From Toxonevra muliebris (Eukaryota > Arthropoda > Insecta > Diptera > Pallopteridae): DNA of 64,000 nt. A model generated the notes under the pieces. The model did not search any database, had not been told where the DNA came from, and saw only the letters and a program-made list of their open reading frames with translations. Below, piece after piece: positions 9,789 through 23,400 of the stretch. Made by a program: the position numbers and the translations under genes. The DNA is taken from positions 143,734,998 through 143,798,997 of the forward strand of contig OY829326.1 of assembly GCA_963691655.1 (NCBI GenBank). Direction: 5' to 3'. The stretch's first letter is position 1, and each line of letters starts with the position of its first letter.

Positions 9789-11803
9789 GTTTATTCCCCC
9801 ACATTCGGCCTTCCTGAACACTCATTCGCCCCGAATGTCGGACACCATCTCTTCATGAATTTCACTACCGTTGAGGTTGTCCGTGGACCTTCGGTTTCAC
9901 CCAACTTTTCCACCTCATATCGACCGTGTGGAAGTTTGCGCTTAACTTTATAGGGTCTAAAGAACTTTTGTCTATGCTTCATTCCTGATCCCAATTGTGT
10001 GCGTTTGATAGCCACTAAATCGTTCACCTCAAATTTTTCTTCTTTTTTCCGTTTCCCGTCAAAAGTTTTACGATTTTGTAATTTGGCAATATTTCGCCTT
10101 ACTTCTCGAATTTCCTCTCGTTCGGAGTTTAAAGACTCTAGCCCTTCTTTAGTTACGATGTCATTCAACTCTGATAATTCACTCAATCTCATGTCACACG
10201 GCGGACCGGAACCAGCATAGGGACAACGATGCCATGCATTCGTTCCACCTGACCGTTTCCCCTTGGAACTCCGGTTGTTATCATCAGGTGCTGAATTTTA
10301 TTACTCTCACAGTAGTTTCTAAACGCATGTGAAGTGAATGCAGACCCTCTGCCTGATATGATTCTCTTTGGATTCCCAAACGTCGAAGATTGTTTCGTAA
10401 GTCGAATTTCGAGAATGCATCAACCACTACGAAAATGTGATTGTATTGTTTGGATGTTGGAGTCATTGGGCCAACGTGATCTACGTGATACGTCCCCAAA
10501 GGCTTATCCTTCTTATCTATTGGCGACAAAAACTCCTCCTTTTTCCCCTTTTTCGGATCTATAATCATGCACTCAATACAACTGTTGACGACTTTTGCCA
10601 CTTTCGCACTAGGCATGGGTATAAAGTACGTTTTTTCAAAGCAGTCTTGGGTTTTTCTAGCGGCAAAATGTCCCTGCCTATGAGCTATACTTATTATTTC
10701 TTCTTCCATCTGAGAGGGTACCACAATCAAGTCTCTAGAGGGATCTTTATAAAGAATATCATGGAAAACATAAAAGTCATCGTAGTCACCCTTTTCTAAA
10801 ATTGCCCGAACTGCTTTCGTCCACTCATCTTTCGGTTGCGCCTCCTTTAATCGGTGCTGTAGTGAATCTTCTATTAACATACAAGCGAGTCTACTTAACA
10901 CATCGATGTGTTTCATTCTCGACCCGGCGCGATGTTCAATCGTGTAATTGAATTCTTTGAGAAACATAGCCCAGCGAGCTACTCGTGGAGGAACATCGTT
11001 TTTGCGCATGGTCATCGCGAAAGCCTTGCAGTCCGTAACGATCTTAAATTTTGCAGCCCAAAACATATATTCTCCACTTCTTTAACGATTCGATTATAGC
11101 CAGAACGTCGACTCATATACTGTATTGGATGGAAAGCTTGGTCTTCTGAATCCCGCTGCAAGAGAACCGCTCCAAAACCATACATCGAAGCGTTAGTGTG
11201 TATTTCTGTCTCTGCTTTGGGGTTGTACAATTTTAAAACTGGCGCTGATACGAGTTCTGTTGAAAGGACAATATCTGTTCATCGGCTAATTTGAACAGTG
11301 CATCTTTCTTCACCAGATCTGTCAATGGCTTAGCTATGAGTGCGTAATTGTTTACAAAACTTTCGAAAATATGACGTAAATCTCAGAAAGCTTTGTACTT
11401 TCTTTCTATCTCTAGGTAAAGGAAAATTTACTACCGCACGAGTCTTCTCTTCCGATGGACAAATGGTTTGGTCTTCAATGATGTATTCAAGAAAATTCAC
11501 CTTTTTCTTAAGGAACTGACATTTTCGCCATTTTATCTGTAATCCCTTTTCCGCCGCTACTTTGAGAACTTTCTTTAACTTAAAAATTCCTTCTTCGTCG
11601 TCTTTTGACGGAATTATTAAGTCGTCCATATATGTTACCACTGTACCCTCTTTAATTAAATCTTTAAGCACTGCAGTAATATATCTGCAGAAAACAGCAG
11701 GGGAATTTGATATGCCAAATGGGACATAACAAAACTCATATTGCCCATTTTTAGTGACAAAGGAGGTATACTTTCGTGAATTCCTTTCTACAGTAAAACA
11801 CAA
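9785..11803 (-). pseudogene. Ty3/gypsy pol remnant (RT, RNase H, integrase)
   Basis: Minus-strand segments follow pol order. 11803-11330 is reverse transcriptase, with YEFCYVPFGISNSPAVF and the catalytic YMDD at about 11632-11621. 11230-11012 is RNase H-like. 11066-10284 carries RNase H end sequence, then the integrase HHCC finger (HRQGHFAARKT then CIEC) and a core with HVDHVGPM and VVVDAFSKFD. 10192-9791 is the integrase C-terminal region ending before a purine-rich tract. Frame breaks near 11.33-11.23, 11.06 and 10.28-10.19 kb make it non-functional. The N-terminal part of RT is missing at 11.8 kb, where unrelated sequence begins. Confidence 0.82.
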
Positions 11804-12653
11804 TAAATTTTTTATTATTATATTTATCTTTACTGGATTTATTTAAATAGGTTTCCTATCTAAAGCTGAGAAACTACTTTTGGGATCCAACTTTGTTGGC
11901 TGTAGCTTGTTCTGGCTTTTTAAATCATTCTGTCTTTGTTTAAATTTTAGCGATGTCGGTTCGTATCGTCTCTTGATCACGTTGCAGTAAGTAGAATCTT
12001 TTGTTATTGTTAATGATGCGTGTCGTCTTGAATTTGAGCTGCTTGTGTTATCTATCAAGCGCGCTGGTTTCTTATCAGCGTCACATTCCTTTGATGTTAA
12101 CGTTGATCATCGCTGCATTGTTTTGTCGGTGTCAATTGGTTTGATGTTTATGTTGATCGGAACTGCGTATTCTGATCGGTGTCAAATTATTAATGTCTAT
12201 TTTAATGGTTTACAATTTAACTTAAGCCTTAAATATTGGCTTAACTAGCTGGCTTTGGTTTCTATTGCTTATTTCTAACTGATTGGAATGTATAGAGGTT
12301 GTGGATGGTGATAATGTAACAATATAAACTTTTCTGTTAATATATATATAAAAATAAAATTTTTGCTCATTTTTAATTCATTCAAATATTTATATTCTTC
12401 ATATGAATTGTTAGTATTTAGATTATATCTTCCCTGTTAATTTTAATACGATCCTTTCTGAAATTGTCTGTCATCTATTGATTTGAACTTCTTATACTCT
12501 GACCTGATACAATTATACTCATACTTCCTAGCGGTCATAATTTTTGTGTTATTTCTTTTATTGTGTTACTAATACACTGTTTGCATTACTTAAATCTATA
12601 CAACTCTTTCCCTGATAGTAAATGATTAATTCATCTGCTTTATATTTTGTATT
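11804..12653. other. Noncoding insert interrupting retroelement sequence
   Basis: About 850 bp separates the RT fragment ending at 11803 from gag/RT fragments beginning at 12654. I see no recognisable protein. Two roughly 50-bp tandem units at about 12076-12176 share GTGTCAATTGGTTTGATGTT-like text and GTTGATCG. It may be an LTR or another insertion. Confidence 0.35.
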
Positions 12654-13075
12654 TCAATGACTCACCGTATTTGCTTTTACGTTGCATATCTTCCTGTATA
12701 ATTGGTGGGGCTCCGTGTCTGGTCTGTAGCGTAATCTTAAAGTAGCTTTTATCTGCTCCCAATCTCCTGTTTGCTGTACGTTGATTACTGCAATTCGATT
12801 TTTATTTGGTCTAATTTTGGTGCGGATCGTCGTAATGGGCAGGAACATCTCAACCTCTCTGTTGATGCATGTAAAATCGTAGTCTTTGTTTTCTCGACAT
12901 TCCGGTAATCGCAACAAAGTCGTTTACCTCCATCTTTCTTTGAAACAAGTACGACCACTGATGTGCTGATTGTGCTTGTGTGGCTTTCCAGCCGCCATCT
13001 GCTCCCACTCCTCGCCGACTCGTCTCCTTTGTTGCACCATATTCTGCCTGAACGCAGCACCATCTTCCGTAACAA
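12654..13075 (-). pseudogene. Mosaic Ty3/gypsy fragment: RT start joined to gag-like sequence
   Basis: At about 12961-12902 the minus strand reads VVVLVSKKDGGKRLCCDYR, the first conserved block of a Ty3/gypsy reverse transcriptase. Immediately downstream the frame at 12830-12654 looks gag-like instead (GDWEQIKATLRLRYRPDTEP). Sequence above 13075 (to about 13135) reads as the protease-RT linker. The order is therefore rearranged and the region is a mosaic of at least two fragments. Confidence 0.5.
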
Positions 13076-13229
13076 TCAGATCAACCTGTTTTAAGTACAA
13101 CCTTCTCCACTCCTTGCTGAACTCAACGTCCGCATTAGGTCCGACCCCGTATCATCAATGCTGACACGTCATTAAAACATATCTCTTTAAAAATTAATCC
13201 GCATTTCTTCTCTGCTTTTGTGTTTACCG

Positions 13230-13611
13230 CTTCATTCGTCATGGTTTTGCTCTGTCTTAACGGATTTGTCGACGCCGTTGCACTCTGCTGCACGATGACC
13301 CTCCTTGCCGCATTTGAAGCATGTTATTCGTTTACGTGGACAATTCCGAGCGAAATGAGAAAAATCGCCGCCTCCTTTGAAGTTGAAACCGGCGAAACCT
13401 TATTTGACGACAATGGTTGGGCCTGAATCGCATTCATGAACGGAGGTTTGCTTGAGCGTATCTTCTCGTAAACTTTTATCTGCTCTTTCAACTCTTGTAC
13501 GCTTTTCTGATATAAATTGCTTTTACTCGCCTTACTATTCGGTATCCCCTCGATGAAATATTCGATCGAGCTGGAGTCATCTAAATTTATTGATTTTCCG
13601 ATCTCCGTCAA
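13230..13611 (-). pseudogene. Retroelement gag fragment with CCHC zinc knuckle
   Basis: The minus strand at 13321-13280 encodes CFKCGKEGHRAAEC, a perfect C-x2-C-x4-H-x4-C knuckle. It is preceded by HFARNCPRKR, the end of a second knuckle. Upstream (13611-13420) an open stretch includes SSIEYFIEGIPNSK, typical of the end of a Ty3/gypsy capsid domain. A frameshift separates capsid and knuckle frames. It is probably from the same element as the RT-start block just downstream. Confidence 0.7.
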
Positions 13612-13830
13612 GATGTATAAATATTCACGAAAATCTTCCTCGTCGCCGTCGTACTATGTTTTCTCTTGCTCGTTTCTTCCTCTACGTATATTTACAAATA
13701 ACGGATTTTTTTGTTTGCTTTCCGCTTGCTTGCAATTTTTCTCATTTTATGAATTATTTTGCTTTTTATACAAATTTTATACAACTAATTGTTAGTTTAG
13801 TGACACACAATTTCTAATGCACTGTTTTTT

Positions 13831-15289
13831 TTTTTGTAATTTTGTAGTTATTTCAAATGTTTTAAATATTATAAAATTCCACTACTGGCACCACTTGGCT
13901 TATTTCCAAGACATCAGAGCCTTACATCATTATTAGCTTTATTTTCAATTACATTTTAAGCCATTTATTACACTCATTTACAGTATTAAATAGTTGCAAT
14001 ACTGTAAATATCGTGTTTTTGGGACGAAAACTGGTTTTACACTGTCTACAGTGTTTACACTACTTGTTTAATGTCCGTGTCAGGGTCGCATTTTGAGTGA
14101 ATGTATAGCATGGTGAATCTTGAGTGGTCAGTAGTCGCTCGTCCGTCATTTTCTACATACATACTTTAAATAAAAATATAACTGTTTAATAATATATTAT
14201 TAAACAGTTTTTATTTAATTTCTACACAGAAGTTTTGATTTTTGTGAACACAAATTTGTGTGAATTTTTCAATATCAAAATGAGAATAAAGTAAAGAGTA
14301 AAAATACGAAAATAGAGAAAAAAATGTCAAAGTATTGCACGAAAATCAGTGACCGTGAAATTTTTGCTACGCCATGAGCTACTCACCTCTTTCATTATGT
14401 GTATATGAGCGGTCATAGTTGAATTTTTTTTTATATAAGTTATCATTTCTAACTTAATAGAAACTAGTTACTAATTTATAACTGAATAAAAACTATAACC
14501 AAGTTCTAAAAACAGACTGAACTAAAGGTAAGCATAACTTAAGCTAACTTCTTTATTTTGCATCCCCTTTTGCTTTTCATTCAGCTGCACTCTTTAGTGG
14601 CGTGATTGGTTTCTTAAAATTATTATCACACGTAGACATAGAGTCAGCATTTTTGTGGAATGCACTTTAATTGAAGTCAACTTTTAACTCTTCCCCCTTT
14701 AAGTCAGTTGTCCTCAATCGATCAAAAGTAGACCTTTATATTTGGTGGATTTGATAGTGTGTTAAGATTTATAGGATCTGCCCAACTCGTCGTTGCATTC
14801 CTGTTGTACTCTGCTACCACACTTAGTGAAATTGGAATCTCTTGAATTATAATTTTTCCCGAGGTTCTCGTCCATATTTTTGAAAGTATAATAAATGTAA
14901 TAAGGATGCTTGTTGTTCGGGTTTATGCAGAGTAGCATGCCCCTTTTTTAATGTTTTTAGAAATGTGGGAATAATTAAGCACAAATTAGTTGAGTTTACA
15001 AGTTTATTAAAAAGAAGGTGATTTGGTAGTGATAATGGCGGAGTGCCAATATTTTAAAAGAGTACAAGGAGGAAGTGCCAATCGGCGACTTCCTTGTTGA
15101 GAGTTGAAAAAAGATCTGATTCTATTTTATATTACAAATGGATATAAAAATTAAGTAACGTTAAGCGCCCAATGTTGCTACATAAAGCTAAAATGTACAA
15201 TATTCACATCAATAATACAAGAAATATCTAGCCAACATTGGGCGAACAATGTTGATGACAAAGTTGGGAAATTTAAAGATACAAATTTA
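13831..15289. other. Noncoding stretch with a perfect AT-rich palindrome
   Basis: No confident gene. A spacerless inverted repeat lies at about 14181-14210 (AACTGTTTAATAATA and its complement) and is extended outward by TAAATAAAAA/TTTTTATTTA to about 14166-14220. Minus-strand text at 14.7-14.95 kb gives a short open stretch (IIIQEIPISLSVVAEYN) that may belong to retroelement debris. The rest is AT-rich. Confidence 0.35.
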
Positions 15290-15690
15290 ATAAATACAAT
15301 AAAATGAAATATGACCAAATTAATAAATACAAGAAATGTTGCTGTGTCGAACTCAATGAGGTTCATGTCCTCAACACTTGTCAATTCTATTCTCGCGTCG
15401 GTTTGCAATGAAGCTATATTTTTTGTATTAAGATATAACTCATTAAGAGCTTCCAATGATAAAATGTTAATTAGTTCGTTTTCTTGTGGTGTCGGTTGCA
15501 TTATTGCAGGCACAACAATTAAAGGTGATACTTCCAGGTTTTTATATGGTTGATTATTGATTTTTACTGTAATATTGTGGAATTTGATTAGGCAAGTTTC
15601 AACAATTGATCGATTTTCAGACCCCCCGTGACGTGACCACGAAGTTGTACCGCAAAATTCGAAATTCGTGAGAATGGTATCACCGATTCC
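15290..15690 (-). pseudogene. Env-like remnant of an insect endogenous retrovirus (errantivirus type)
   Basis: Minus-strand sequence from about 15600 to 15300 is open for about 100 codons. Its Cys-containing strand-rich block, then a proline turn, then a helical segment with acidic residues resembles the ectodomain end of errantivirus env proteins. It is truncated at both ends, with a frame break near 15590, and is not adjacent to a matching pol. Assignment rests on overall resemblance, so confidence is modest. It cannot encode a working glycoprotein. Confidence 0.38.
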
Positions 15691-15929
15691 GAGTGAATAG
15701 AAATTTTGGTAATTTTTCGGGATATTTTTGTGCGAGTGCTAAATTGTGTCGGAAGCAAATAAAATATTATTATTTTATTATTATTCACACATCTAATCTT
15801 TAACTATAATTTAAAAGAAAACCGAACCGAATTTTTTATACCTAAAAATTGAATCTTGAATTGTTATATTTTATTTGTTTTTCTAAATGCATCAACGCAT
15901 CTGATTTGCATTTTACTATCGCATATCCG

Positions 15930-16360
15930 AAAATATATTTATATATTTCGGTTATAATATAAAAATTTCTCTTCCGTAAGAGGAATCATTTTGATATGTG
16001 TACCATCGGTGCACATAACAAGGCCGGCGAATCGTGGTCTTGCATAAAATTCCATTTTCGCCTCTTTTTTCCTCATTTGTCATTTTCAGCATAATCCACT
16101 GCGAGCATAATTATTCCTCCATTATGGCCAGACATTTTTTCATCATTATGAACACTGTCGACTGCGCTATTCCAACTTCTTGGTCCTTGCCAACACCATG
16201 TTGGTATCCATCTTCTGCCAGAAATCGCAGAGTACCAACTACGTGGTTCGTGTTGTTATTCCAGACTTATAGCTTGGCCCGAAGTCCCTTCTGCCCCACA
16301 TCTCGTACATATTTGAACGAGTCGTTGTTGAGACGAAAGTTTTTTATAAAACTTAAAAAA
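15930..16360 (-). pseudogene. PIF/Harbinger transposase remnant
   Basis: On the minus strand, broken by several frameshifts, I read VGTLRFLAEDGYQHGVGKD, then a QEVGIAQSTVF block, FYARPRFAGL and MCTDGTHIKMIPLTEEKF, ending in YYNRN. The order (helix with TLRFLA, GxSQSTV-type block, then the first catalytic Asp in DGTHI) is that of HARBI1-like DDE transposases. The C-terminal half with the remaining catalytic residues is missing. Confidence 0.65.
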
Positions 16361-17472
16361 AAAAGATGAACTCGATGTTTTTAATTTCTTTCAGCTTTAC
16401 ATATCTCATACCTGATTATCCAAATTAAAAGGATTGCAAGCACTCCTTAGTATTTTGCCCCCTACTCTTAAGCATCTGTTTTGGTGATTACTTTCTCCTT
16501 TCTACTAATGTCCATCATAATAAGAATTATAATATATTTAATTAAAATACATTTTCAAAAAAAAATTAATCATAGTTTAATAGTTGCCAACGATATAAAC
16601 AAAAAACATCAGAAGTTTATTTTAATAGTTGGCAACACTAATTCAAACTAAGCTCAGATAGTTGGCATTGTTAACTACGAAAACGGCGGAGTGAATGATA
16701 ACATTTTTCTCGTGACGTAAATGCAAAGAAACGAAACGCAAGAAATTTTTTATGGTTGAAAGTTTAAAAACTAAAAACCACTTTTTATTTAACTTCCATG
16801 AAGTTCATTCTTTCGTTTCTGAGATTATACTGAATACTTTCCGTTGACAGTTCTCGCTTTCTCACTCGGAGACACTCTGAGTGTGTTCGTATAATTGTAT
16901 ATTTTCTAAATTCTTTATCAAAATCGCCAACACAATTGTCTGCAAATTTAAAAGTGGTTTAATTTTACTTTCCTGTACAGGGTTAATACGCTCTAGACAA
17001 ATTTTCATAAAGTTTTGTTTTAGGTTACTAAACATCAGAGACAAGCAAGTGAACTGAAATGTTTTAAAAAAAATACTGTACAATTTTTTAAGTTTTTTAA
17101 TTTTTTATATATTTATTGTATAGTTTTTTATAGCGTTTTTCTTATTCAACATGTATGTATAGTTTTTGCATTATTGTGAAATATCATGTTTTTGCTAAAT
17201 ATTTTTTATAAGTAACCAAATAAATGTGAAATATCTAATTAGTATTTAATGTTATCCTATATTTCTATTTAATATACTTGAACATAATTTTATTGATTTT
17301 TTTTTTTTTTGAGGCTTCAATAATAATTTTAATACAAATGTTTTGATTTCAGTAATAAGTTGAAAAAATAAATAAAAATTATGTTATGTTTCTCAAGACA
17401 ACGCGTGTTATTTTGTATATAAATGAGACCTTCATATAGAAAAATGAAGAATATTTACTGATTTTGGGTCAA
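16361..17472. other. AT-rich intergenic stretch downstream of ZFYVE1-like copy C
   Basis: No gene seen. A minus-strand AATAAA (complement of 17289-17294) lies about 180 nt beyond the copy C stop codon and is the nearest candidate polyadenylation signal. A 14-T run sits just beside it. Confidence 0.35.
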
Positions 17473-20400
17473 TTAGTATGAATTAGGTTGTGCACATGCA
17501 TCACATACACGCACTTTATTTTCCCACCCACGTTCAGGTACACAAAGGCGAGCTTTGGAACATGCTTCACACACAGCTTGCCCGCAACGACGACAATGAT
17601 GACGTTTGCAACTCTCAGGGTTTGATTCAGTTCTAGCTACATTTTGAAAGTGAAGATTTGCCTTGATGATTTCCAATTCCTCAATAGTACCAAAACGTGC
17701 TTTACATATTTCACAGTGTCGTGCTTCAGCATCCGGAACCCAGTATGAAGGTCGTGCAGAGTCTTTGATGGTTTCTAAGAATAAATATTTCAAATTAAAT
17801 ACCGTAGTATGTTATGAATTTCAAAAACCAACAAACCTTTTGCCAACATTGTTACGCAGGTAACAGTATTATAAACGTTTTCACTCAATTGTCGCATACG
17901 TATATCCGTTATATTAGTGGGAGTTGGATCTATAGAAAAATTATTAAGATTGGAATTTTTTATAAATAAGTTTGTATTTTTTAAAGGTGTTTCATTATAA
18001 GTAAGTAAGTAAAAAGTATAAGACTACATCTATGAAAATTTAAAAAAATAAATAAATAAATTTATTGTTATGTAGACGTACGGATTGACAAAAACACACC
18101 CATTCGAAAACAATTATTACTATATATTTCTTGTTTAAAAGATAAAGAATGAAAGAAAATTTTCAACCATGCAAATAATTCCTTTATACTTGTATCTATT
18201 ATTTTCTAAGGTAGGTAACTAATAAAAATAAAACACTAATTTTATTAAAAATTTCATTTAAAACTAGCTGTCCGGTCCGACCCTGGAAACAAACATTAAA
18301 AATAGTTATATGCAAAGAAATTACTTTATGTGCGTGGTTGTGAATCTCATATTATCGAAAATATACTAGAGCCGGAGAACTTGTAATAAATATAAAAAAA
18401 AAAAGAGAGAAAAAATTTACCTGATACTAAATCCTTTTGTCCCATCAACAAGCCAGAATAACAATCATTGCAAACACGCACAGGATATGTCCATCCGCGT
18501 CCAGGAACTGACGCTTTATGTTGACTACATCTATGACAAAATCCTTCACCGCACCCTCTGCAATGGTGCTTATATAGACCAGTCTTTTCAAAATCCCTTT
18601 TGCAGATTTTACAATTCTAAGTAAAAGATAAATACAAATTTATTTGTAAGCTTTTTATAAGCGTTAAAATAAAAATATATATTTGTATATCAATGGTTAA
18701 GCTTAAAAAATGTGTTAAGTTCAATTTTGGGAGGAAGTGAATTAACTGCATTTTCCAAGCTATTACCTGTCGTCACACAGTTGAAATCGGTATTTAGTGA
18801 TTAGCAATTTAAATTCGTAACACAAAATTAGGTTTCTTGTAAATCTTTTAAATATTTGGTTCTTTACATATTTGTGAGCTTAACCTTTGATATTGCAAAT
18901 TGTTGGTTGTTGTGAATTAAATCGAGCCGCTGAAATTTGCTGGCTTGTTTCCGCAGATAAAATTTACATTCAATTTTTGATTTAATGGGTTTTTTTTTTT
19001 TTTTTTGTTATATGAAGTTATCATAATTTTGTATTTTACTTCTAAAATAGCAAAAAGCTCAATGTCTTTGATACATTTTTCAGCAAAATTGTATTAATTT
19101 TTTACTCATGCCGTGGTTATACTAGTAATTTGTTGATTGCTATTAAATTTCATAAATTTGTCACCTTTAGTATTTCAGTGTAGCGTAATATGATTTCGGA
19201 GTCCCATTTAATTTGTATTTTTGTATAGCAAGATTGCAATAGTTTACTATTTTCTTCTACATTTTTATTTTACAAGGCAATTCGGAATAAAATTGGCTGC
19301 TTGCTTTATCATACAGCAATTAAATTTGATGTGCAAGCGCTCATACGTAAGGCTGTGGTTATATTGCGAGTATACTCGGCGAACACCATGAAATTATTGT
19401 TGCACCGAACACAAAGAGAGAGTCTGTACTCACTCTCACACCGAACACGATATGCTCGGTGTATTGTACACCGAGCACGCCGAGTATTCAGAGTGACAAT
19501 GAGTTATTTTACAAAACAGTATCATTACATACAAAATGGTGTTAAACAAACGAGTATATTTTGACAAAAAAAACAACTTTGCAACGAGCTGAATGTAATC
19601 ACCTCGACCGAGCACGGGAGAAAATGTTTTGTGTTCGTCGAACACCGAGCACCAATATAACCAGGCACTAAGAGAAAAATGTATCAATCATTTTATATGA
19701 GAATTGGACGATCTAAAAATTGCAAACTTAACCACGGCATTGGAATGATGTAAATAATAACTTTTTTGTGGGATAATAAAATAAAAAACTTGTATAAATT
19801 GGAAAGTTTTAGTTTTTTTTTTTCAAAATTCCAAAAATAGTTATGGTACATAACTACATATTTGTGAGCAAATGCTTTACACTTTATAGCTTACTGTAAT
19901 TGTATGATTTGGTTTCCAATAGCGCGGTGCCACATTATCACTAACTGTGTCTGAAACTACTTTAAATGCATATGCTAAATTATTTGAGAAAGCTCCCCCA
20001 ATATATGAAGCGCTATTGACAACTTCTTGAGCAATATTGGGTTTTGCGGCTACTAGATCCTCTTTCCATACGTGCACAGCTTCATATCTGGAAAAAACCA
20101 CAACAAATTATGAATTATAAGTATCTTTAAAACATTCGATTAACTATAATTACCTAATCGCTTCTTCATCGGGCGATTTGTTGCCACTCCAATACTTCCA
20201 TGTACGATGAATTTCACCACAATACCGGCATTCAATTCTATCTGAAGCATATGGTATTAAACCTGCTAGAAATTTGACTTTGACCTAAAAAATTCAATGA
20301 TTTAGAACGAGTAAATGCAAATTTAAAAATGTAATCTAAATTTTTGAAAAAAATGCTAAAATGCAAATTTTTTTGATACAGCCTATCAATATTGAGGTAA

Positions 20401-23400
20401 GTGTGTTCAATGATGATGAGATTTTTCGAGACGTAATTTTTCAAAAAAAATATTTGCAAAAATATGTGACAAACATCGAAATAAAAAAATATGCGTCACT
20501 ATATTTTTGGATATGAATGATGAAAAAAAAATTTTTAATCGATAAATTTGAATGTAAATCCATGTGGAATGGCCCACATATGTAAGTATGTTATATTTTA
20601 ATATGTAGGTAATGCTGTTTCCATATCGACATGTACTCGATACCTATTAAAAGTATCGATGTAATAATAAAGTATCAGAGAAAAATAATCTATCTTTATT
20701 AGTATTCAAGGATCCAAAAACCGCAGAGTTTGACCTGGCAAAATTCCAATTTTTTTCTTTTATGTGCACTTGAAGTTTGGGTGCAAAACTAACGACAAAA
20801 CTGCGAATTTTATGGTTCATTTTCGGACATTTTGCGCAGCAAAATTATAGAGCAATTCAATCTGAGCAACTTTCCTGAAGTGTGCATAAATAAATTCCTA
20901 CTTTGTTATACATATATGGTCAATATAAAAAATAATAGAATTTGAAAAAAAAAAAATGACAGAAAATTGCTTGAATCTCAAAAATTTCAAGTGTTCATAA
21001 ACAAAAATTGGAAACAGTCCGGACCAATCTCTTTGCGATTTTTTATTTGGTACTGGAATCATTCACGACCAATACAATGTCCTGCAATTTCTCGTACATT
21101 CTAATAAACATTACATTAGAGAGTAATATACAAAGTATTAGTTTGAAAAAAGCAAAACGACAATAGTGGTGCCAAAGCAAACTACGAGTAAATTCTGGCA
21201 CAATGTACTCGATACACAACTGAGTACTTGGATAAAAGCATCGAGTACTAACTACTCGAAAAAGATATCGATTATTTAATCGCAGTTGTATCGGACTAAC
21301 ACTAATTCTCACCATCTATCACGTAGGTATGCCATGAATTTATAACTTACTGAAAACTTAGCTTGAAACAAAATAAGCACCACGTGAATGGTATAACAAT
21401 GAAGACAAGGAACGCCATCGGCATCGAAATGTTTTTCTCTTTAGTTTACCATTGGTTATGTTCTGAGAGTGGAAAAAAGGGATCACGAAAAATTGTGTTC
21501 GTTGTTATGAATAACGTTGGACTAAGGTTTGAGCTTATTACTTCTAATTTGGGAAATGATAAGTATATATTTTTAAGCCTCAGCAAACGTGTTAAAATAA
21601 AACACAGAAAAAATCCTCGTGTTAACTATTAAAGCAGATTTATTAAATAAATTCATACACTGGCGATTACTAAGGGAGGGCTTTGAAGCTCTAGCTCTAA
21701 CCTATCGTGAGTTGAATTAGGTTGAAAAAAAACTCACCTGTTTGCCTTCATTGAAACATCGTTTACAAAGAGCTGCTTTGTTATCAAACCGCTCCTTATA
21801 CTCGCATACATCACTGATCTTATGGTCCACACCATCACTGATGTGACCCATATAATTTTGACAAAGTTGACCACAAGATTTACAATCCTCCGGACATGAG
21901 AAATATTGTTCAGGAAACCAAATGATTGGCTTACGGCAGCTGTCTTTTGTAGAAAAATGCAAATGCAAAGATTGCAATAATTTGAAAACTACGCTAGGGC
22001 TTCGCGCAGAGCGTATACTATTATTTTTAACCTTCCAGTCAATTACTTGTTCCAATTTGATAAAAATATTCTGATTATTAGTATTTTTTTGTGAGGCAAC
22101 ATAGCCTATTGTATGAAACGCATTTACATCCTCACAATATTCGCCAAAATCTGAAAATATTTACAATCAAATTAAAAAAAAATTAAAAAAAAAAGCATAG
22201 CGAAGCCTCGATTTTCGTGGCACCTCAAATTTTAGCATTGTATGTATAAAAGTGGCTTAAAAATTCAAATAAGAAACCAAAGAGTAAGTATTTTGTTTGC
22301 TGTTCGCGCATACAGCACAACCCCGCCCTCCCCCCTGATTGCAAAAAGAAAAGAATTTTTGCAAAGTATGGACAAAGAATCTTTCGCCCAGCGTGAAGGG
22401 TAAATTTATGAAACAAATGAAATCGTTTATTAATTTCTTCATTTCCTTTTATTGAATAATTTCTCGAAGTGGATTTCGATAGTCTCATTCGTATACAAAG
22501 CGCCTGGCCAGACCCGATATATATTTTCATTAATTTGTATGCCGAAATCTTACAATCAACAATTTATCACATATTTAAGAATTTCTAAAAATATCTAATT
22601 AAATTTAAATAATCGACTTACCTATTTCAGTTGGTTTTGTAAGCTGAGTCTCATGAAAGATTATAACATCTGGACCCCTTTGCTTGGCAGACCCAGATAT
22701 ACCAAAACTTTGGAAGACTTTCGATAAATATACTGTGTAAGCTTTTGAGGCAGTATCCAGAAAATTGAACATTTCATTGTGCGAACCTTCCGAACATGTT
22801 CGATAAATAATAATATCCGACATGGCTAGAACCTATAAAAGCAGTAAGATAAAGAGAGCTTTATGTATATAAATTTATAACTCACTTTTATCAGCATCTC
22901 CGTGCGTCTTGTGCTAAGTTCCCCACTAAGACCTTTAGTGTCTAAGCAAATGACACCATGCTGATAACTTTTTGCTGCATGAACACCAAAACTTTGTTTA
23001 TCGGATGCTTGAAACACGCCCATACCATTGAAAAACACCTTATTCAATGTCTCCGACTTGCCTTCGCCAGGGTTGCCAAATATCGAGACTACTTTCATTT
23101 TTTCATCTTTCATGCACAGCAAATCATGGCAAAATTCATTTGGAGTATCTACAAGAATATTTCCTAAAGCATCAATAAGTTTAAAAGACAAATTGGGACC
23201 ATCGGCACATTCATTATCCTTTTTCTTATTGCCCTGAAATTAAATCAACCATTTTTATGAGCGAATAAAATTGATAAATATGCGATCATATCTGTAATAT
23301 ATTGAAATAGAAACAGATTTAGCCTCATTATGAACTGATTCGAATAATAATGAAGGCGCGATCCCCCGATTGAAAATATAAAATTTCCAAATGCAGAACA

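Noticed and set aside
9999..11099. Several plus-strand ORFs of 60-120 codons
   Set aside because: They are antisense shadows of the Ty3/gypsy RT and integrase frames on the minus strand.
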